The notes: generated by a model from the sequence alone, not told the origin. 31,922 nt of DNA from Faecalibacterium sp. CAG:1138 (GCA_000434675.1 HF988645.1:93715-125636), one strand, 5' to 3'. Numbered from the stretch's first letter, positions 8,854 to 16,727 are shown. Translations and numbers: made by a program.

Positions 8854-10055
8854 TATTTGACCACCACTTTAAGGTGAACTTTCTTTCCTTTGTGCAGAAC
8901 GAAGCCGTTTGCAAGCTGGCTGTCGGTGAGCAGTTTGTTGACGTCGTCCACTTTGTCGTCGTCCACTTTTATGCCGCCGCCCTCGATAAGCCTTCTCGCT
9001 TCGCTTCTTGACGGAGCAACGCCGGCAGCTATCATTGCGTCGATGACCGAACGGACGTTTTCAACTTCTTTGGTAGGAAGGGTGTCGCCGCCGCCGAACG
9101 CGCCCTGCGTTTGAGCTTCGGCCGCTTTTGCTTTTTCTTCGCCGTGCACGAGCTTGGTGACTTCGTAAGCAAGGCGAGCTTTTGCGACGTTCATTCTTTC
9201 GTCTTTATAGCGGCAAAGCGCTTCGATTTCCGAAAGGTCCATGAACGTAAGAAGCTTCATGCACTTTTCCACGTCGCTGTCGTCGATATTTCTCCAGTAT
9301 TGATAAAATTCGTACGGACTGGTTTTTGCTTCGTCGATCCAGACTGCGCCTTTCTGGGTTTTGCCCATCTTTTTGCCGTCGGAGGTGGTGAGCAGACTGA
9401 AAGTCATTGCAAACGCAGGCTGACCTTCTTTTCTTCTTATAAGGTCTGCGCCCGCAAGCATGTTGCTCCACTGATCGTCGCCGCCGCACTCAAGCTTGCA
9501 GCCGTAATCTTTGTACAGCCTATAGAAGTCGTAACCCTGCATAAGCATGTAGTTAAACTCCAAAAAGCTGAGGCCTTTTTCAAGGCGTTGTTTGTAACAT
9601 TCGGCGGTTAACATACGATTTACGCTGAAATAAACCCCGATTTCGCGCAAAAAGTCGATATAGTTAAGGTCGGTCAGCCAGTCGGCGTTGTTCACCATAA
9701 TGGCAGCGTTTTCGCCTTCGAAGCTGAAGAATCTCGACATTTGTTTTTTGAAGCATTCGCAGTTGTGCATGGTCTGTTCTTTGCTCATAAGCGTGCGCAT
9801 GTCGGTTCTTCCCGAAGGATCACCCACAAGGCCGGTTCCGCCGCCGAGAAGCACGATAGGCTTATGTCCGTAGCGTTGCAGCCAGCTCATGCCCATAAGC
9901 GCGACGAAATGTCCGACGTGCAAACTGTCCGCCGTCGGATCGAAGCCGATGTAGAACGGCACGCTTTCGGTTTCCAAAAGTTTTCTGAGGTCGTCCTCAA
10001 ATACGGTCTGTTTGACGAAACCTCTTGCTTTCAAAACGTCCAATACGTTTTCCAT
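8853..10055 (-). CDS. tyrS: tyrosine--tRNA ligase
   Basis: This cytoplasmic class I aminoacyl-tRNA synthetase charges tRNA-Tyr. Its HIGH-type motif is HVGH (residues 46-49), the KMSKS-type loop is KMGKT (about 229-233), and the Rossmann-fold pocket includes IGFDPTADSLHVGH and GGDDQWSNM. A C-terminal S4-like RNA-binding domain covers about 330-400 (SRSEARRLIEGGGIKVDD). The length of 400 is typical of bacterial TyrS. Two ATGs stand in tandem at 10058 and 10055. GAGG lies 4 bases from the first and 7 from the second, so I prefer 10055. The roughly 45-base leader is too short for a T-box. Confidence 0.97.
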   Translation of the reverse strand: MENVLDVLKARGFVKQTVFEDDLRKLLETESVPFYIGFDPTADSLHVGHFVALMGMSWLQRYGHKPIVLLGGGTGLVGDPSGRTDMRTLMSKEQTMHNCECFKKQMSRFFSFEGENAAIMVNNADWLTDLNYIDFLREIGVYFSVNRMLTAECYKQRLEKGLSFLEFNYMLMQGYDFYRLYKDYGCKLECGGDDQWSNMLAGADLIRRKEGQPAFAMTFSLLTTSDGKKMGKTQKGAVWIDEAKTSPYEFYQYWRNIDDSDVEKCMKLLTFMDLSEIEALCRYKDERMNVAKARLAYEVTKLVHGEEKAKAAEAQTQGAFGGGDTLPTKEVENVRSVIDAMIAAGVAPSRSEARRLIEGGGIKVDDDKVDDVNKLLTDSQLANGFVLHKGKKVHLKVVVK

Positions 10056-10107
10056 CATTTTACCTCATTACTTGAAATTTCGGCCTTTTGGCCGTTTAGA
10101 TGTGCTT

Positions 10108-10136
10108 ATTATACCACCAAAGGACGCATATTTCAA
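10108..10136 (-). promoter_or_regulatory. promoter of tyrS-yigZ
   Basis: On the minus strand TTGAAA (10136-10131) and a perfect TATAAT (10113-10108) are separated by exactly 17 bases. The expected start is near 10101. A small CGGCC/GGCCG stem-loop (10081-10094) lies in the leader. Confidence 0.8.
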
Positions 10137-10187
10137 CCATATTCGGCAAAATATATGGCATAAATAAATTTATTCACACAAAACTTT

Positions 10188-10216
10188 TTTACTTTTTGAA
10201 AAATGTGTGCTATAAT
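10188..10216 (+). promoter_or_regulatory. extended -10 promoter of the NifU-like/GGGtGRT operon
   Basis: A perfect TATAAT at 10211-10216 is preceded by TGC, an extended -10. The -35 is poor (TTTACT, 10188-10193, 17-base spacer). A GGAGGA ribosome site at 10248-10253 sits 8 bases before the ATG. An AT-rich palindrome AATAAATTTATT (10163-10174) lies upstream in the UP-element position. Confidence 0.7.
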
Positions 10217-10261
10217 TTTTATGTCAAAAGTTAAAATTTATTTCTACGGAGGAATATCATA

Positions 10262-10963
10262 ATGACTTACTCGAAAGAAGTTAACGAAATGTACTGCGTG
10301 CAGAAAGGCCCTAACCACGGTCCGGCTCCGATTCCGGAGGAGGCAAAATGGGTTCAGGCCAAAGAAATCGCCGACATCAGCGGGTTCACCCACGGTGTAG
10401 GTTGGTGCGCACCGCAACAAGGCGCTTGCAAACTGAGCCTTAACGTCAAAAACGGCGTCATCGAAGAAGCTTTGGTCGAAACCATCGGTTGCAGCGGTAT
10501 GACTCACTCTGCGGCTATGGCGGCAGAAATCCTGACCGGCAAAACCATTTTGGAAGCTCTCAACACCGACCTCGTTTGCGACGCTATAAACACCGCTATG
10601 CGCGAACTGTTTTTGCAAATCGTTTACGGACGCAGCCAGTCCGCTTTCAGTGAAGACGGCCTCGCAGTAGGCGCCGGCCTCGAAGACCTCGGAAAAGGCC
10701 TCCGCAGCCAAGTCGGCACCATGTACTCCACCAGAACCAAAGGCCCGCGTTATCTGGAAATGGCCGAAGGTTACGTCACCAAAATCGCTTTGGACAAAGA
10801 CGATCAGATCATCGGCTACAGCTTCGTATCTCTCGGCAAGATGATGGACTTTGTTAAAAAAGGTCTCACCCCTAACGAAGCATACGAAAAAGCGTCCGGC
10901 TCCTACGGCAGATTCAAAGCCGAAGACGGCGCAGTCAAATACATCGACCCACGTCAGGAATAA
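10262..10963 (+). CDS. NifU/IscU-like iron-sulfur cluster scaffold family protein
   Basis: The 233-residue protein has an N-terminal part that follows the NifU_N/IscU fold pattern: KLSLNVKNGVIEEALVETIGCSGMT is organised like the IscU strand-loop around its second cysteine, and LTGKTILEAL resembles the following helix. Cysteines lie at residues 12, 49, 56, 77 and 106. Canonical IscU uses three cysteines in GxPxCGD, GC and HC contexts; here the first is replaced by WCAPQQGAC and the second reads GCSGMTHS. A further roughly 100 residues (about 125-233) have no counterpart in IscU. Databases usually call such proteins iron-sulfur cluster assembly scaffold proteins; the actual role is unproven. 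It is the first gene of an operon with the GGGtGRT gene 17 bases downstream. No cysteine desulfurase gene is nearby. Confidence 0.8.
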   Translation: MTYSKEVNEMYCVQKGPNHGPAPIPEEAKWVQAKEIADISGFTHGVGWCAPQQGACKLSLNVKNGVIEEALVETIGCSGMTHSAAMAAEILTGKTILEALNTDLVCDAINTAMRELFLQIVYGRSQSAFSEDGLAVGAGLEDLGKGLRSQVGTMYSTRTKGPRYLEMAEGYVTKIALDKDDQIIGYSFVSLGKMMDFVKKGLTPNEAYEKASGSYGRFKAEDGAVKYIDPRQE

Positions 10964-10980
10964 CGAAGGAGGCATAAACC

Positions 10981-11982
10981 ATGAGCGTTACGTTTGAAAG
11001 TTACGAAAGAAGAATAAATCAAATCACCCCGGTTCTCGCCAAATACGGCATCAAGGACCTCGAAGATGCTCGTCAAATTTGCCTCGACAAAGGCATCGAC
11101 GTCGAAGCCATCGTTAAGGGCGTTCAGCCTATCGCGTTTGAAAACGCCGTTTGGGCTTACACCGTAGGCGCGGCAATCGCCATCAAAAAAGGCTGCAAAA
11201 AGGCCGCAGACGCCGCCGAAGCAATCGGTGAAGGTCTGCAAAGCTTCTGCATCCCTGGTTCCGTCGCAGACACCAGAAAAGTCGGCCTCGGCCACGGCAA
11301 TCTCGGCGCAATGCTTTTGAGAGAAGAAACCAAGTGCTTCGCTTTCCTCGCAGGCCACGAAAGCTTCGCCGCCGCAGAAGGCGCAATCGGCATCGCTTTG
11401 AAGGCTAACAGAGTCAGAAAAGAGCCTTTGAGAGTTATCCTCAACGGTCTCGGAAAAGACGCCGCCTTCATCATCAGCCGCATTAACGGTTTCACCTACG
11501 TTCAAACCAAATACAATCAGTACACCGACGAACTGACCGTCGTAAAAGAAACGGCTTATTCCTCCGGCGACAGAGCCAAAGTTCGTTGCTACGGCGCAGA
11601 CGACGTAAACGAAGGCGTTGCAATCATGAGACGCGAAGGCGTTGACGTTTCCATCACCGGCAACTCCACCAACCCTACTCGTTTCCAACACCCGGTTGCA
11701 GGCACCTACAAAAAATGGTGCGTCGAAAACGGCAAAAAATATTTCTCCGTTGCTTCCGGCGGCGGCACGGGCAGAACCCTTCACCCGGACAATATGGCGG
11801 CAGGTCCTTCCAGCTACGGTATGACCGACACCATGGGCAGAATGCACAGCGACGCGCAATTCGCGGGCAGCTCCTCCGTTCCTGCACACGTCGAAATGAT
11901 GGGCCTCATCGGTATGGGCAACAACCCTATGGTCGGCGCAACCGTTTCGCTTGCGGTTTCCGTCGAAGAAGCTATGAAATAA
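10981..11982 (+). CDS. GGGtGRT family protein of unknown function
   Basis: The 333-residue product matches the family named after its motif: GGGTGRT at residues 260-266, followed by LHPDNMAAGPSSYGM. Another conserved-looking region is GLGHGNLGAMLLREE at 102-116. Cysteines lie at 34, 72, 90, 119, 203 and 247. There is no signal peptide or membrane segment. AAGGAGG (10966-10972) precedes the ATG by 8 bases. Codon choice in this gene and its partner (many ATC, TTC, GGC, AAC, GAA, AAA) together with strong expression signals suggests high abundance. No biochemical function is known to me; the constant partner suggests a shared iron-sulfur or redox role, which is inference. Confidence 0.85.
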   Translation: MSVTFESYERRINQITPVLAKYGIKDLEDARQICLDKGIDVEAIVKGVQPIAFENAVWAYTVGAAIAIKKGCKKAADAAEAIGEGLQSFCIPGSVADTRKVGLGHGNLGAMLLREETKCFAFLAGHESFAAAEGAIGIALKANRVRKEPLRVILNGLGKDAAFIISRINGFTYVQTKYNQYTDELTVVKETAYSSGDRAKVRCYGADDVNEGVAIMRREGVDVSITGNSTNPTRFQHPVAGTYKKWCVENGKKYFSVASGGGTGRTLHPDNMAAGPSSYGMTDTMGRMHSDAQFAGSSSVPAHVEMMGLIGMGNNPMVGATVSLAVSVEEAMK

Positions 11983-12000
11983 TTAGGACCAACCAAAACG

Positions 12001-12028
12001 AAAACGCTCGCCTTTGCGAGCGTTTTTT
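12001..12028 (+). terminator. terminator of the NifU-like/GGGtGRT operon
   Basis: A perfect 11-bp stem AAAACGCTCGC/GCGAGCGTTTT with loop CTTT is followed by a T-run, 18 bases after the GGGtGRT stop codon. Confidence 0.95.
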
Positions 12029-12035
12029 GTTTTAT

Positions 12036-12067
12036 AAAAAATAAAAGGGACGGAATTCCGTCCCTTT
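12036..12067 (-). terminator. terminator of the DUF1508 genes
   Basis: A 24-base perfect palindrome (12044-12067, centred on GGAATTCC) is followed on the minus strand by TTTTATTTTTT. It ends the convergent DUF1508 transcript; the two operons therefore each have their own terminator, only about 16 bases apart. Confidence 0.85.
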
Positions 12068-12089
12068 CCCCTCTGCAGAAAACTTGTTG

Positions 12090-12425
12090 CTACTTCACTA
12101 TAATATCGCTGATAAGCGCAAATCTTTTAACGGATTCGGCGCTGTTTTCGGCGGCAGTTTTGGTTTTATAGGATTCGCCTACGTAGATGCTGTTGCCGTT
12201 TTTGATGATGAACTTATAGTTCTTGTTTTTGTCTACGTCGATACGAGTTTTGGTTTTTTCGTCCTGAACGTTCTTTTTGAAGGTTTCGATACCACTTTTG
12301 CAGCTTGCGAGAGTTGCATATTCGCGGCTTTCATAAAGAAGCTGTCCGTTGTTCGCAAAGAGCGAAAATTGATACAAATCACCGTAAACACATTCGATTG
12401 TGTATTTGCCTTTGATTTCTGCCAT
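12090..12425 (-). CDS. small DUF1508 (YegP-like) protein
   Basis: The 111-residue soluble protein consists of two tandem DUF1508/YegP-type modules. The first (about 6-52) contains YQFSLFANNGQLLYESREY; the second (about 60-108) contains FIIKNGNSIYVGESY followed by AAENSAESVKRFA. This two-module layout is that of E. coli YegP, whose function is not established. The ATG at 12425 has GGGG about 10 bases upstream. It lies 55 bases downstream of a membrane-anchored paralogue with almost identical modules, with no terminator between, so the two are probably co-transcribed. It ends in TAG. Confidence 0.88.
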   Translation of the reverse strand: MAEIKGKYTIECVYGDLYQFSLFANNGQLLYESREYATLASCKSGIETFKKNVQDEKTKTRIDVDKNKNYKFIIKNGNSIYVGESYKTKTAAENSAESVKRFALISDIIVK

Positions 12426-12480
12426 AGTTGTAAATCCCCTTTTTAAAATTATTTATTGTTTTAAAAAACTTTTTCTTTGG

Positions 12481-13503
12481 TTATTTTTCCTGCAATTCGC
12501 TGATGCCTGCGAAACGCTTGGTGGATTCGGCGCTGTTTTCGGCCGATTGCTCGGTGCTGTAGGATTCGCCGATATAGATGCTGTTGCCTTTTCTGAAGAT
12601 GTATTTCCAGTTTCCGTTCTTATCCTGCGCAATGCGATAGTCGCATTCGGCAACGTTCTTTTTGAAGGTTTCGATGCCGCTCTTGCAGGTGGCGAGGGTG
12701 GCGTATTCGCGGCTTTCGTAAAGAAGCTGTCCGTTGTTTGCGTACAAGGAGAACTGATAGAAATCCTCGTTTGCGTCGATTACGTATTTGCCAACCACCT
12801 TTTTGCCCATAACGGTGGCTGCGGTTTCGTTCATGTCGATGTCTTTCTGAACCGGTTTTTTGACAGGCTCTTCCACCAGAGCCGATTTTTCTTCCGCAGA
12901 AGTCGCTTTTTCGGCTTTAGGCGCGGCGGCTTTCTTGGTTGCCTTCGGCGCGGCTTTAGGCGCGACCGTAGCTTCTTCCTTCTCTACCTTTTCAGGCTCC
13001 GCCTTCGGTTTTGCCGATTTTTTAGGCGCGGTAATCACAGCCTTTTGGAACGGATCGTATTCCTCTTCCTTCTTTTCGGTCTCTTCCGCTTTTACCGGAG
13101 CTTCTTTTTTCGGTTCTCTTTTTGCGGTGAGGCTTGCAGGTTTCCATTCGTCGTCCGAAGATGTACGGCCCACGTCCTCTTTTGCAAGGTTTATAACCGG
13201 TTTTTCTTCGATTCTTTCCCGATCGGTTTCTTTCTCTGCAACGGGCGCGGAGTCGGAAACGATTTCTTCCGCAGGAGCAGACGGTGGAACGATTTGCTCT
13301 TCTTCCTTGATTTCAGGAGCGACCACTATATTCTCTGCGTTTTCGGCGCTCTTTGCTTTCTTTTTCTTTTTGGAAACCGTAACGGCAACCACGATCCCCA
13401 CGATAAGCAGAACTATCGCCGCGGCAACCAGAATGGTGTAAAGCGGATATTCGTCGATGATGTTGGTTTTGAAGTTGATAAAAAACCTTTTGATCTCTTC
13501 CAT
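12481..13503 (-). CDS. membrane-anchored DUF1508 (YegP-like) protein with charged linker
   Basis: The product is 340 residues from the ATG at 13503, which has GGGGAG upstream; the frame continues another 42 codons through the promoter and is not chosen. Residues about 20-43 form one transmembrane helix (YTILVAAAIVLLIVGIVVAV) followed at once by KKKKK, which places the C-terminal part in the cytoplasm. Residues about 50-230 are a low-complexity Lys/Glu/Ala/Pro linker. The last roughly 100 residues hold two DUF1508 modules (YQFSLYANNGQLLYESREY, then FRKGNSIYIGESY), differing at few positions from those of the downstream gene. Function unknown; the layout suggests a membrane tether presenting a YegP-like domain on a flexible stalk. 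Confidence 0.85.
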   Translation of the reverse strand: MEEIKRFFINFKTNIIDEYPLYTILVAAAIVLLIVGIVVAVTVSKKKKKAKSAENAENIVVAPEIKEEEQIVPPSAPAEEIVSDSAPVAEKETDRERIEEKPVINLAKEDVGRTSSDDEWKPASLTAKREPKKEAPVKAEETEKKEEEYDPFQKAVITAPKKSAKPKAEPEKVEKEEATVAPKAAPKATKKAAAPKAEKATSAEEKSALVEEPVKKPVQKDIDMNETAATVMGKKVVGKYVIDANEDFYQFSLYANNGQLLYESREYATLATCKSGIETFKKNVAECDYRIAQDKNGNWKYIFRKGNSIYIGESYSTEQSAENSAESTKRFAGISELQEK

Positions 13504-13565
13504 AATTGCTGAAACTCCCCAAAATATTTTCTGAATAAATATATTATATTTATACGTACAAGAAT

Positions 13566-13595
13566 ATTTTACCACAAATCCTCCGATTTTTGCAA
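13566..13595 (-). promoter_or_regulatory. probable promoter of the DUF1508 genes
   Basis: On the minus strand TTGCAA (13595-13590) and TAAAAT (13571-13566) are separated by 18 bases. A T/A-rich leader of about 55 bases follows. Confidence 0.5.
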
Positions 13596-13727
13596 CTACA
13601 TAGCGCGACGGATTTTCGGTTTTTGCCATTTTTTTTACCGCGCGCGGCTGATTTTTGCCGCATCGTTTGCACTTTTTTCAAAATAAGTTTATTTTTCGTA
13701 TTATTGCGGCGAGAACGGTTTTTTCGA

Positions 13728-13756
13728 TTGCCAACGACGGCGAAAAATGCTAAAAT
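13728..13756 (+). promoter_or_regulatory. promoter of upp
   Basis: TTGCCA (13728-13733) and TAAAAT (13751-13756) are 17 bases apart, with TGC just before the -10 (extended -10). The leader is only about 29 bases, leaving no room for an attenuator. Confidence 0.7.
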
Positions 13757-13791
13757 ATAAAGGTAAAAAATTTAATAAAAGAGGTGTATCT

Positions 13792-14421
13792 ATGCAGAAA
13801 AACGTTACAATTTTCGATCACCCGCTCATTTCCCACAAACTGGCAATTTTGCGAGACGAAACCACAACCAGCAAACAGTTCCGCGAACTCGTCGAGGAAA
13901 TCGGTATGCTGATGACCTACGAAGTTTGCAGGGAGCTTCCTACCCACGAAGTTACCGTAAAAACCCCAATTGCAACCACCACTTGCCGCATGCTCACAAG
14001 CGACGTGGCAGTCGTGCCTATTTTGAGGGCAGGCCTCGGCATGGTGAACGGAGTTCTGGACTTGTTCCCTACGGCAAAGCAAGGCTTCATCGGTATGTAT
14101 CGTGACGAAACCACTCTGGAGCCGCACGTTTACTTCTGCAAACTTCCTCTCGACATAAAGGATCGCGAAGTCATCTTGGTCGATCCGATGCTGGCCACCG
14201 GCGGAAGCGCAATCGACGCCGTCAATCTGCTGAAAGAAAAAGGCTGCCAAAAAATCCGCTTTATGTGCATGATAGCGGCTCCCGAAGGCGTGAAGGCTTT
14301 CACGGACAAGCATCCGGACGTGCCTGTTTTTTGCGCGGCGCTGGACGAATGCCTGAACGAAAAAGGCTACATCGTTCCGGGCCTCGGCGACGCGGGCGAC
14401 AGAATATTCGGCACAAAATAG
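13792..14421 (+). CDS. upp: uracil phosphoribosyltransferase
   Basis: The 209-residue enzyme makes UMP from uracil and PRPP (pyrimidine salvage, cytoplasm). The PRPP loop is VDPMLATGGSA (residues 130-140) and the uracil-binding C-terminus is YIVPGLGDAGDRIFGT (193-208). VPILRAGLGMV (75-85) is also characteristic. The ATG at 13792, after GAGGTG, gives the standard Upp length. An upstream in-frame ATG at 13747 overlaps the -10 and is rejected. It converges on pyrR-uraA; together these genes import uracil, convert it to UMP and sense UMP. Confidence 0.97.
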   Translation: MQKNVTIFDHPLISHKLAILRDETTTSKQFRELVEEIGMLMTYEVCRELPTHEVTVKTPIATTTCRMLTSDVAVVPILRAGLGMVNGVLDLFPTAKQGFIGMYRDETTLEPHVYFCKLPLDIKDREVILVDPMLATGGSAIDAVNLLKEKGCQKIRFMCMIAAPEGVKAFTDKHPDVPVFCAALDECLNEKGYIVPGLGDAGDRIFGTK

Positions 14422-14465
14422 AGTTCACGCACTCAAAATTCACGTTAAAATCAGTTTTCAAACAA

Positions 14466-14497
14466 AAACAGGCAAACCGAACGGTTTGCCTGTTTTA
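14466..14497. terminator. bidirectional terminator between upp and uraA
   Basis: A 15-bp inverted repeat (14466-14480 against 14483-14497; AACAGGCAAACCG core) has T-rich ends on both strands. It can end upp from the left and pyrR-uraA from the right. Confidence 0.9.
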
Positions 14498-14516
14498 ATT
14501 ATACATCGGCTTTTAA

Positions 14517-16109
14517 TTAGTCATCTTGTTTTTCCGCGCCGATTTCGAAGTTGGCTTCCGGAGCAACCGCGCCCGCAATAAGGCTTTCAGGTTCGTTCTC
14601 CTCTGCCTGATGTTTCTTTTCCATCTTGCCGATGACGGCGTAGGTTACGATGCCGAGAATAAGCGCCGTCGCAATGGAAGTTACGGTGATTGCTTTGTCA
14701 ACCGTTCCGGCAGAAACCGTGGAGGAAAGCTTTTCGTTCAGAACTCCGTTCACGAACACTTCGGTAACGACGTCCGAACCAAGCAGATGGTATGGGATTT
14801 GCAAGGAAAGTCCGCCGATACCGGCAATGAGAATTACACTGACAACAAACAGGTTTTTGTTTTCTCCAAGGTCGATGTCTTTGAACATTTTGAGGCCGCT
14901 TACCGCAATGAAGCCGTACAGGGTAAGGCACACGCCGCCCATGACGCAGCTAGGTATGGTTTGTAAAAGCGCCATAACAGGGCTTAAGAAACTGAGAATT
15001 ATGCACATGATTGCAGCGGTGAAAATGGTTCTGACCGACGCGTTTTTGGTGATTGCCACGCAGCCGACGCTTTCGCCGTAAGTGGTGTTAGGGCAGATAC
15101 CGAAGATGGTGCCCGCGATGCTTCCGACGCCGTCGCCGAGAAGTGTTTTTTCAAGGCCCGGTTCGCCTTCGACGAGATCTCTTTCGATGATGGAGCCGAG
15201 GTTTTTATGGTCGGCGATATGCTCTGCGAACACTACGAGAGCGACAGGGATAAACGCCAGTGCGATTTCCGCAACGCCTGCTCCGGTAAGCGTGGTTGCG
15301 TTTTCGTTAACAGCCTTGATAGCGTCGGAGACGTTGCCCGTGGCAAGCTCTTTGATAGCTTCGATGAGGGCGAAATCAGGATAGTTCAAAAATGCTTTGA
15401 AGCCGACGAACGAACCGCTTTCGGTCACGAAGTTGTTTACGATAGGAGAAAAGTTGATTATTTTCAGATATTCGACGTCGAAAGCGTAGCCGAACGCCGA
15501 GAATATTGCCGCAGAAACGTAGCCTGCGCCGATGCCGATGATGAACGGGATAAGCTGCATCATCTTGCGTTTTTTCTGAGTAGAGCAAAGAACGATGGTG
15601 AAGAAAGTGATAAGTCCGCAAAGGAGCGCCACAAGGTTGTAGCCGCCGTTTACGCTTGCGCCGGAGGCTTTGACGATGTCACCCATTGCGCTTCCCGCAA
15701 GTGACAGACCGATAAGCGCGACGGTCGGCCCTATAACCACCGGAGGCATGAGCTTGGACACCCATTTGGTGCCTGCAAACCTCACGACGAGCGCGATTAC
15801 GACGTACACGAGTCCCGCAAACACCGCGCCGACTATGATGCCCAGATAACCGAAGGCGATTGCTACGCCCAGCGAGCTGAGAAATGCAAACGAGCTTCCC
15901 AAAAAAACAGGGCTTTTGAATTTGGTGAAAAGAAGGTAGACGATGGTTCCGACGCCCGCGCCGAGGATTGCCGCCGGAATCTGCGTAGGCAGTCCGATGA
16001 TGGTCGGCACCGCTATGGTTGCGGCCATGATTGCAAGCACTTGCTGGAGCGCGAACACCAAAAGTTTTGAAAACTTAGGTTTGTCTTCAACGTCGTAAAT
16101 GAGCTTCAT
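14517..16109 (-). CDS. uraA: uracil permease, NCS2 (UraA/PyrP) family
   Basis: The 530-residue polytopic membrane protein imports uracil with protons. The NCS2 uracil-type signatures are FAEHIADHKNLG (294-305; the Glu matches the substrate-binding Glu of E. coli UraA) and CPNTTYGESVG (339-349; second binding Glu). MGGVCLTLYG is also typical. It is about 100 residues longer than E. coli UraA (429) because of inserts at about 210-275 and before the last helix, plus a charged 35-residue C-terminal tail. AAGGAG precedes the ATG by about 7 bases. It lies 34 bases after pyrR and is under the PyrR attenuator. Confidence 0.93.
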   Translation of the reverse strand: MKLIYDVEDKPKFSKLLVFALQQVLAIMAATIAVPTIIGLPTQIPAAILGAGVGTIVYLLFTKFKSPVFLGSSFAFLSSLGVAIAFGYLGIIVGAVFAGLVYVVIALVVRFAGTKWVSKLMPPVVIGPTVALIGLSLAGSAMGDIVKASGASVNGGYNLVALLCGLITFFTIVLCSTQKKRKMMQLIPFIIGIGAGYVSAAIFSAFGYAFDVEYLKIINFSPIVNNFVTESGSFVGFKAFLNYPDFALIEAIKELATGNVSDAIKAVNENATTLTGAGVAEIALAFIPVALVVFAEHIADHKNLGSIIERDLVEGEPGLEKTLLGDGVGSIAGTIFGICPNTTYGESVGCVAITKNASVRTIFTAAIMCIILSFLSPVMALLQTIPSCVMGGVCLTLYGFIAVSGLKMFKDIDLGENKNLFVVSVILIAGIGGLSLQIPYHLLGSDVVTEVFVNGVLNEKLSSTVSAGTVDKAITVTSIATALILGIVTYAVIGKMEKKHQAEENEPESLIAGAVAPEANFEIGAEKQDD

Positions 16110-16143
16110 AGTGTGATCTCCTTTGTATAAAAATTTTTTGATT

Positions 16144-16680
16144 TCAAACGTTATAGAGCGCCACGGAAACGTCCTCGTCGTACGGCGGCAGGTTGACTTT
16201 CACCATTTCCGTGCGAGCGGTCGGAATGTTTTTGCCGACGTAATCCGCCCTTATCGGAAGCTCTCTGTGTCCCCTGTCCACCAAAACGGCCAGCTGAATG
16301 GCTTCTGGGCGGCCTTGGTCGAACACGGCGTCAATGGCGGCGCGAACGGTCCTTCCCGTAAACAGCACGTCGTCCACCAGCACCACGGTTTTCCCTTTCA
16401 CGTCCACACCGATGTCGGTTTTCTTCACCGTCGGAAGGTCGGCTATTTCCGTCAGATCGTCGCGATAGAGGCTGATGTCGAGTTGCCCGAGCGGCACGTC
16501 CACGCTTTCAAAAGCGAAAATCAGCTGCTTAAGCTTTTCGGCAAGCGGGATTCCACGGCTTTTTATGCCCACCAGAACCAGATTGTTCACTCCTCCGCAT
16601 CTTTCGACGATTTCGTGCGATATTCTTCTCAAAGCCCTGTAAACGGCTTCTTCGTTCATGATTTCGGACTTAAATTCCAT
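16144..16680 (-). CDS. pyrR: bifunctional pyrimidine RNA-binding attenuator / uracil phosphoribosyltransferase PyrR
   Basis: The 178-residue protein binds UMP and then a loop in pyr mRNA leaders, favouring termination; it also has weak UPRTase activity. The PRPP motif VVLVDDVLFTGRTVRAA is at residues 99-115 and SRGIPLAEKL at 41-50. I chose the ATG at 16680, preceded by AAAGGGG, which gives the usual PyrR length (about 180). An upstream in-frame ATG at 16725 lies inside the attenuator hairpin. Its own leader carries a PyrR binding loop and terminator, so pyrR-uraA is autoregulated. Confidence 0.96.
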   Translation of the reverse strand: MEFKSEIMNEEAVYRALRRISHEIVERCGGVNNLVLVGIKSRGIPLAEKLKQLIFAFESVDVPLGQLDISLYRDDLTEIADLPTVKKTDIGVDVKGKTVVLVDDVLFTGRTVRAAIDAVFDQGRPEAIQLAVLVDRGHRELPIRADYVGKNIPTARTEMVKVNLPPYDEDVSVALYNV

Positions 16681-16697
16681 TTTCAACCCCTTTGCAT

Positions 16698-16727
16698 AAA
16701 AAAATCTTGCCGATTTATGCAGCAAGA
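16698..16727 (-). terminator. PyrR-controlled attenuator terminator in the pyrR-uraA leader
   Basis: On the minus strand TCTTGCTG (16727-16720) pairs with CGGCAAGA (16712-16705) over 8 bp with a 7-base loop, followed by seven T (16704-16698). It lies 17 bases upstream of the pyrR start. Its 5' arm can pair instead with the second copy of CGGCAAGA in the PyrR binding loop region. Confidence 0.9.

Noticed and set aside
10059..10107. Possible T-box riboswitch upstream of tyrS
   Set aside because: The predicted leader is only about 45 bases and lacks both the T-box sequence and a terminator.
13747..13791. Upstream ATG giving a longer Upp
   Set aside because: It overlaps the -10 element and lacks a ribosome site; the ATG at 13792 gives the standard 209-residue enzyme.
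16681..16725. Upstream ATG giving a longer PyrR
   Set aside because: It lies within the attenuator terminator; the ATG at 16680 has AAAGGGG upstream and gives the normal length.
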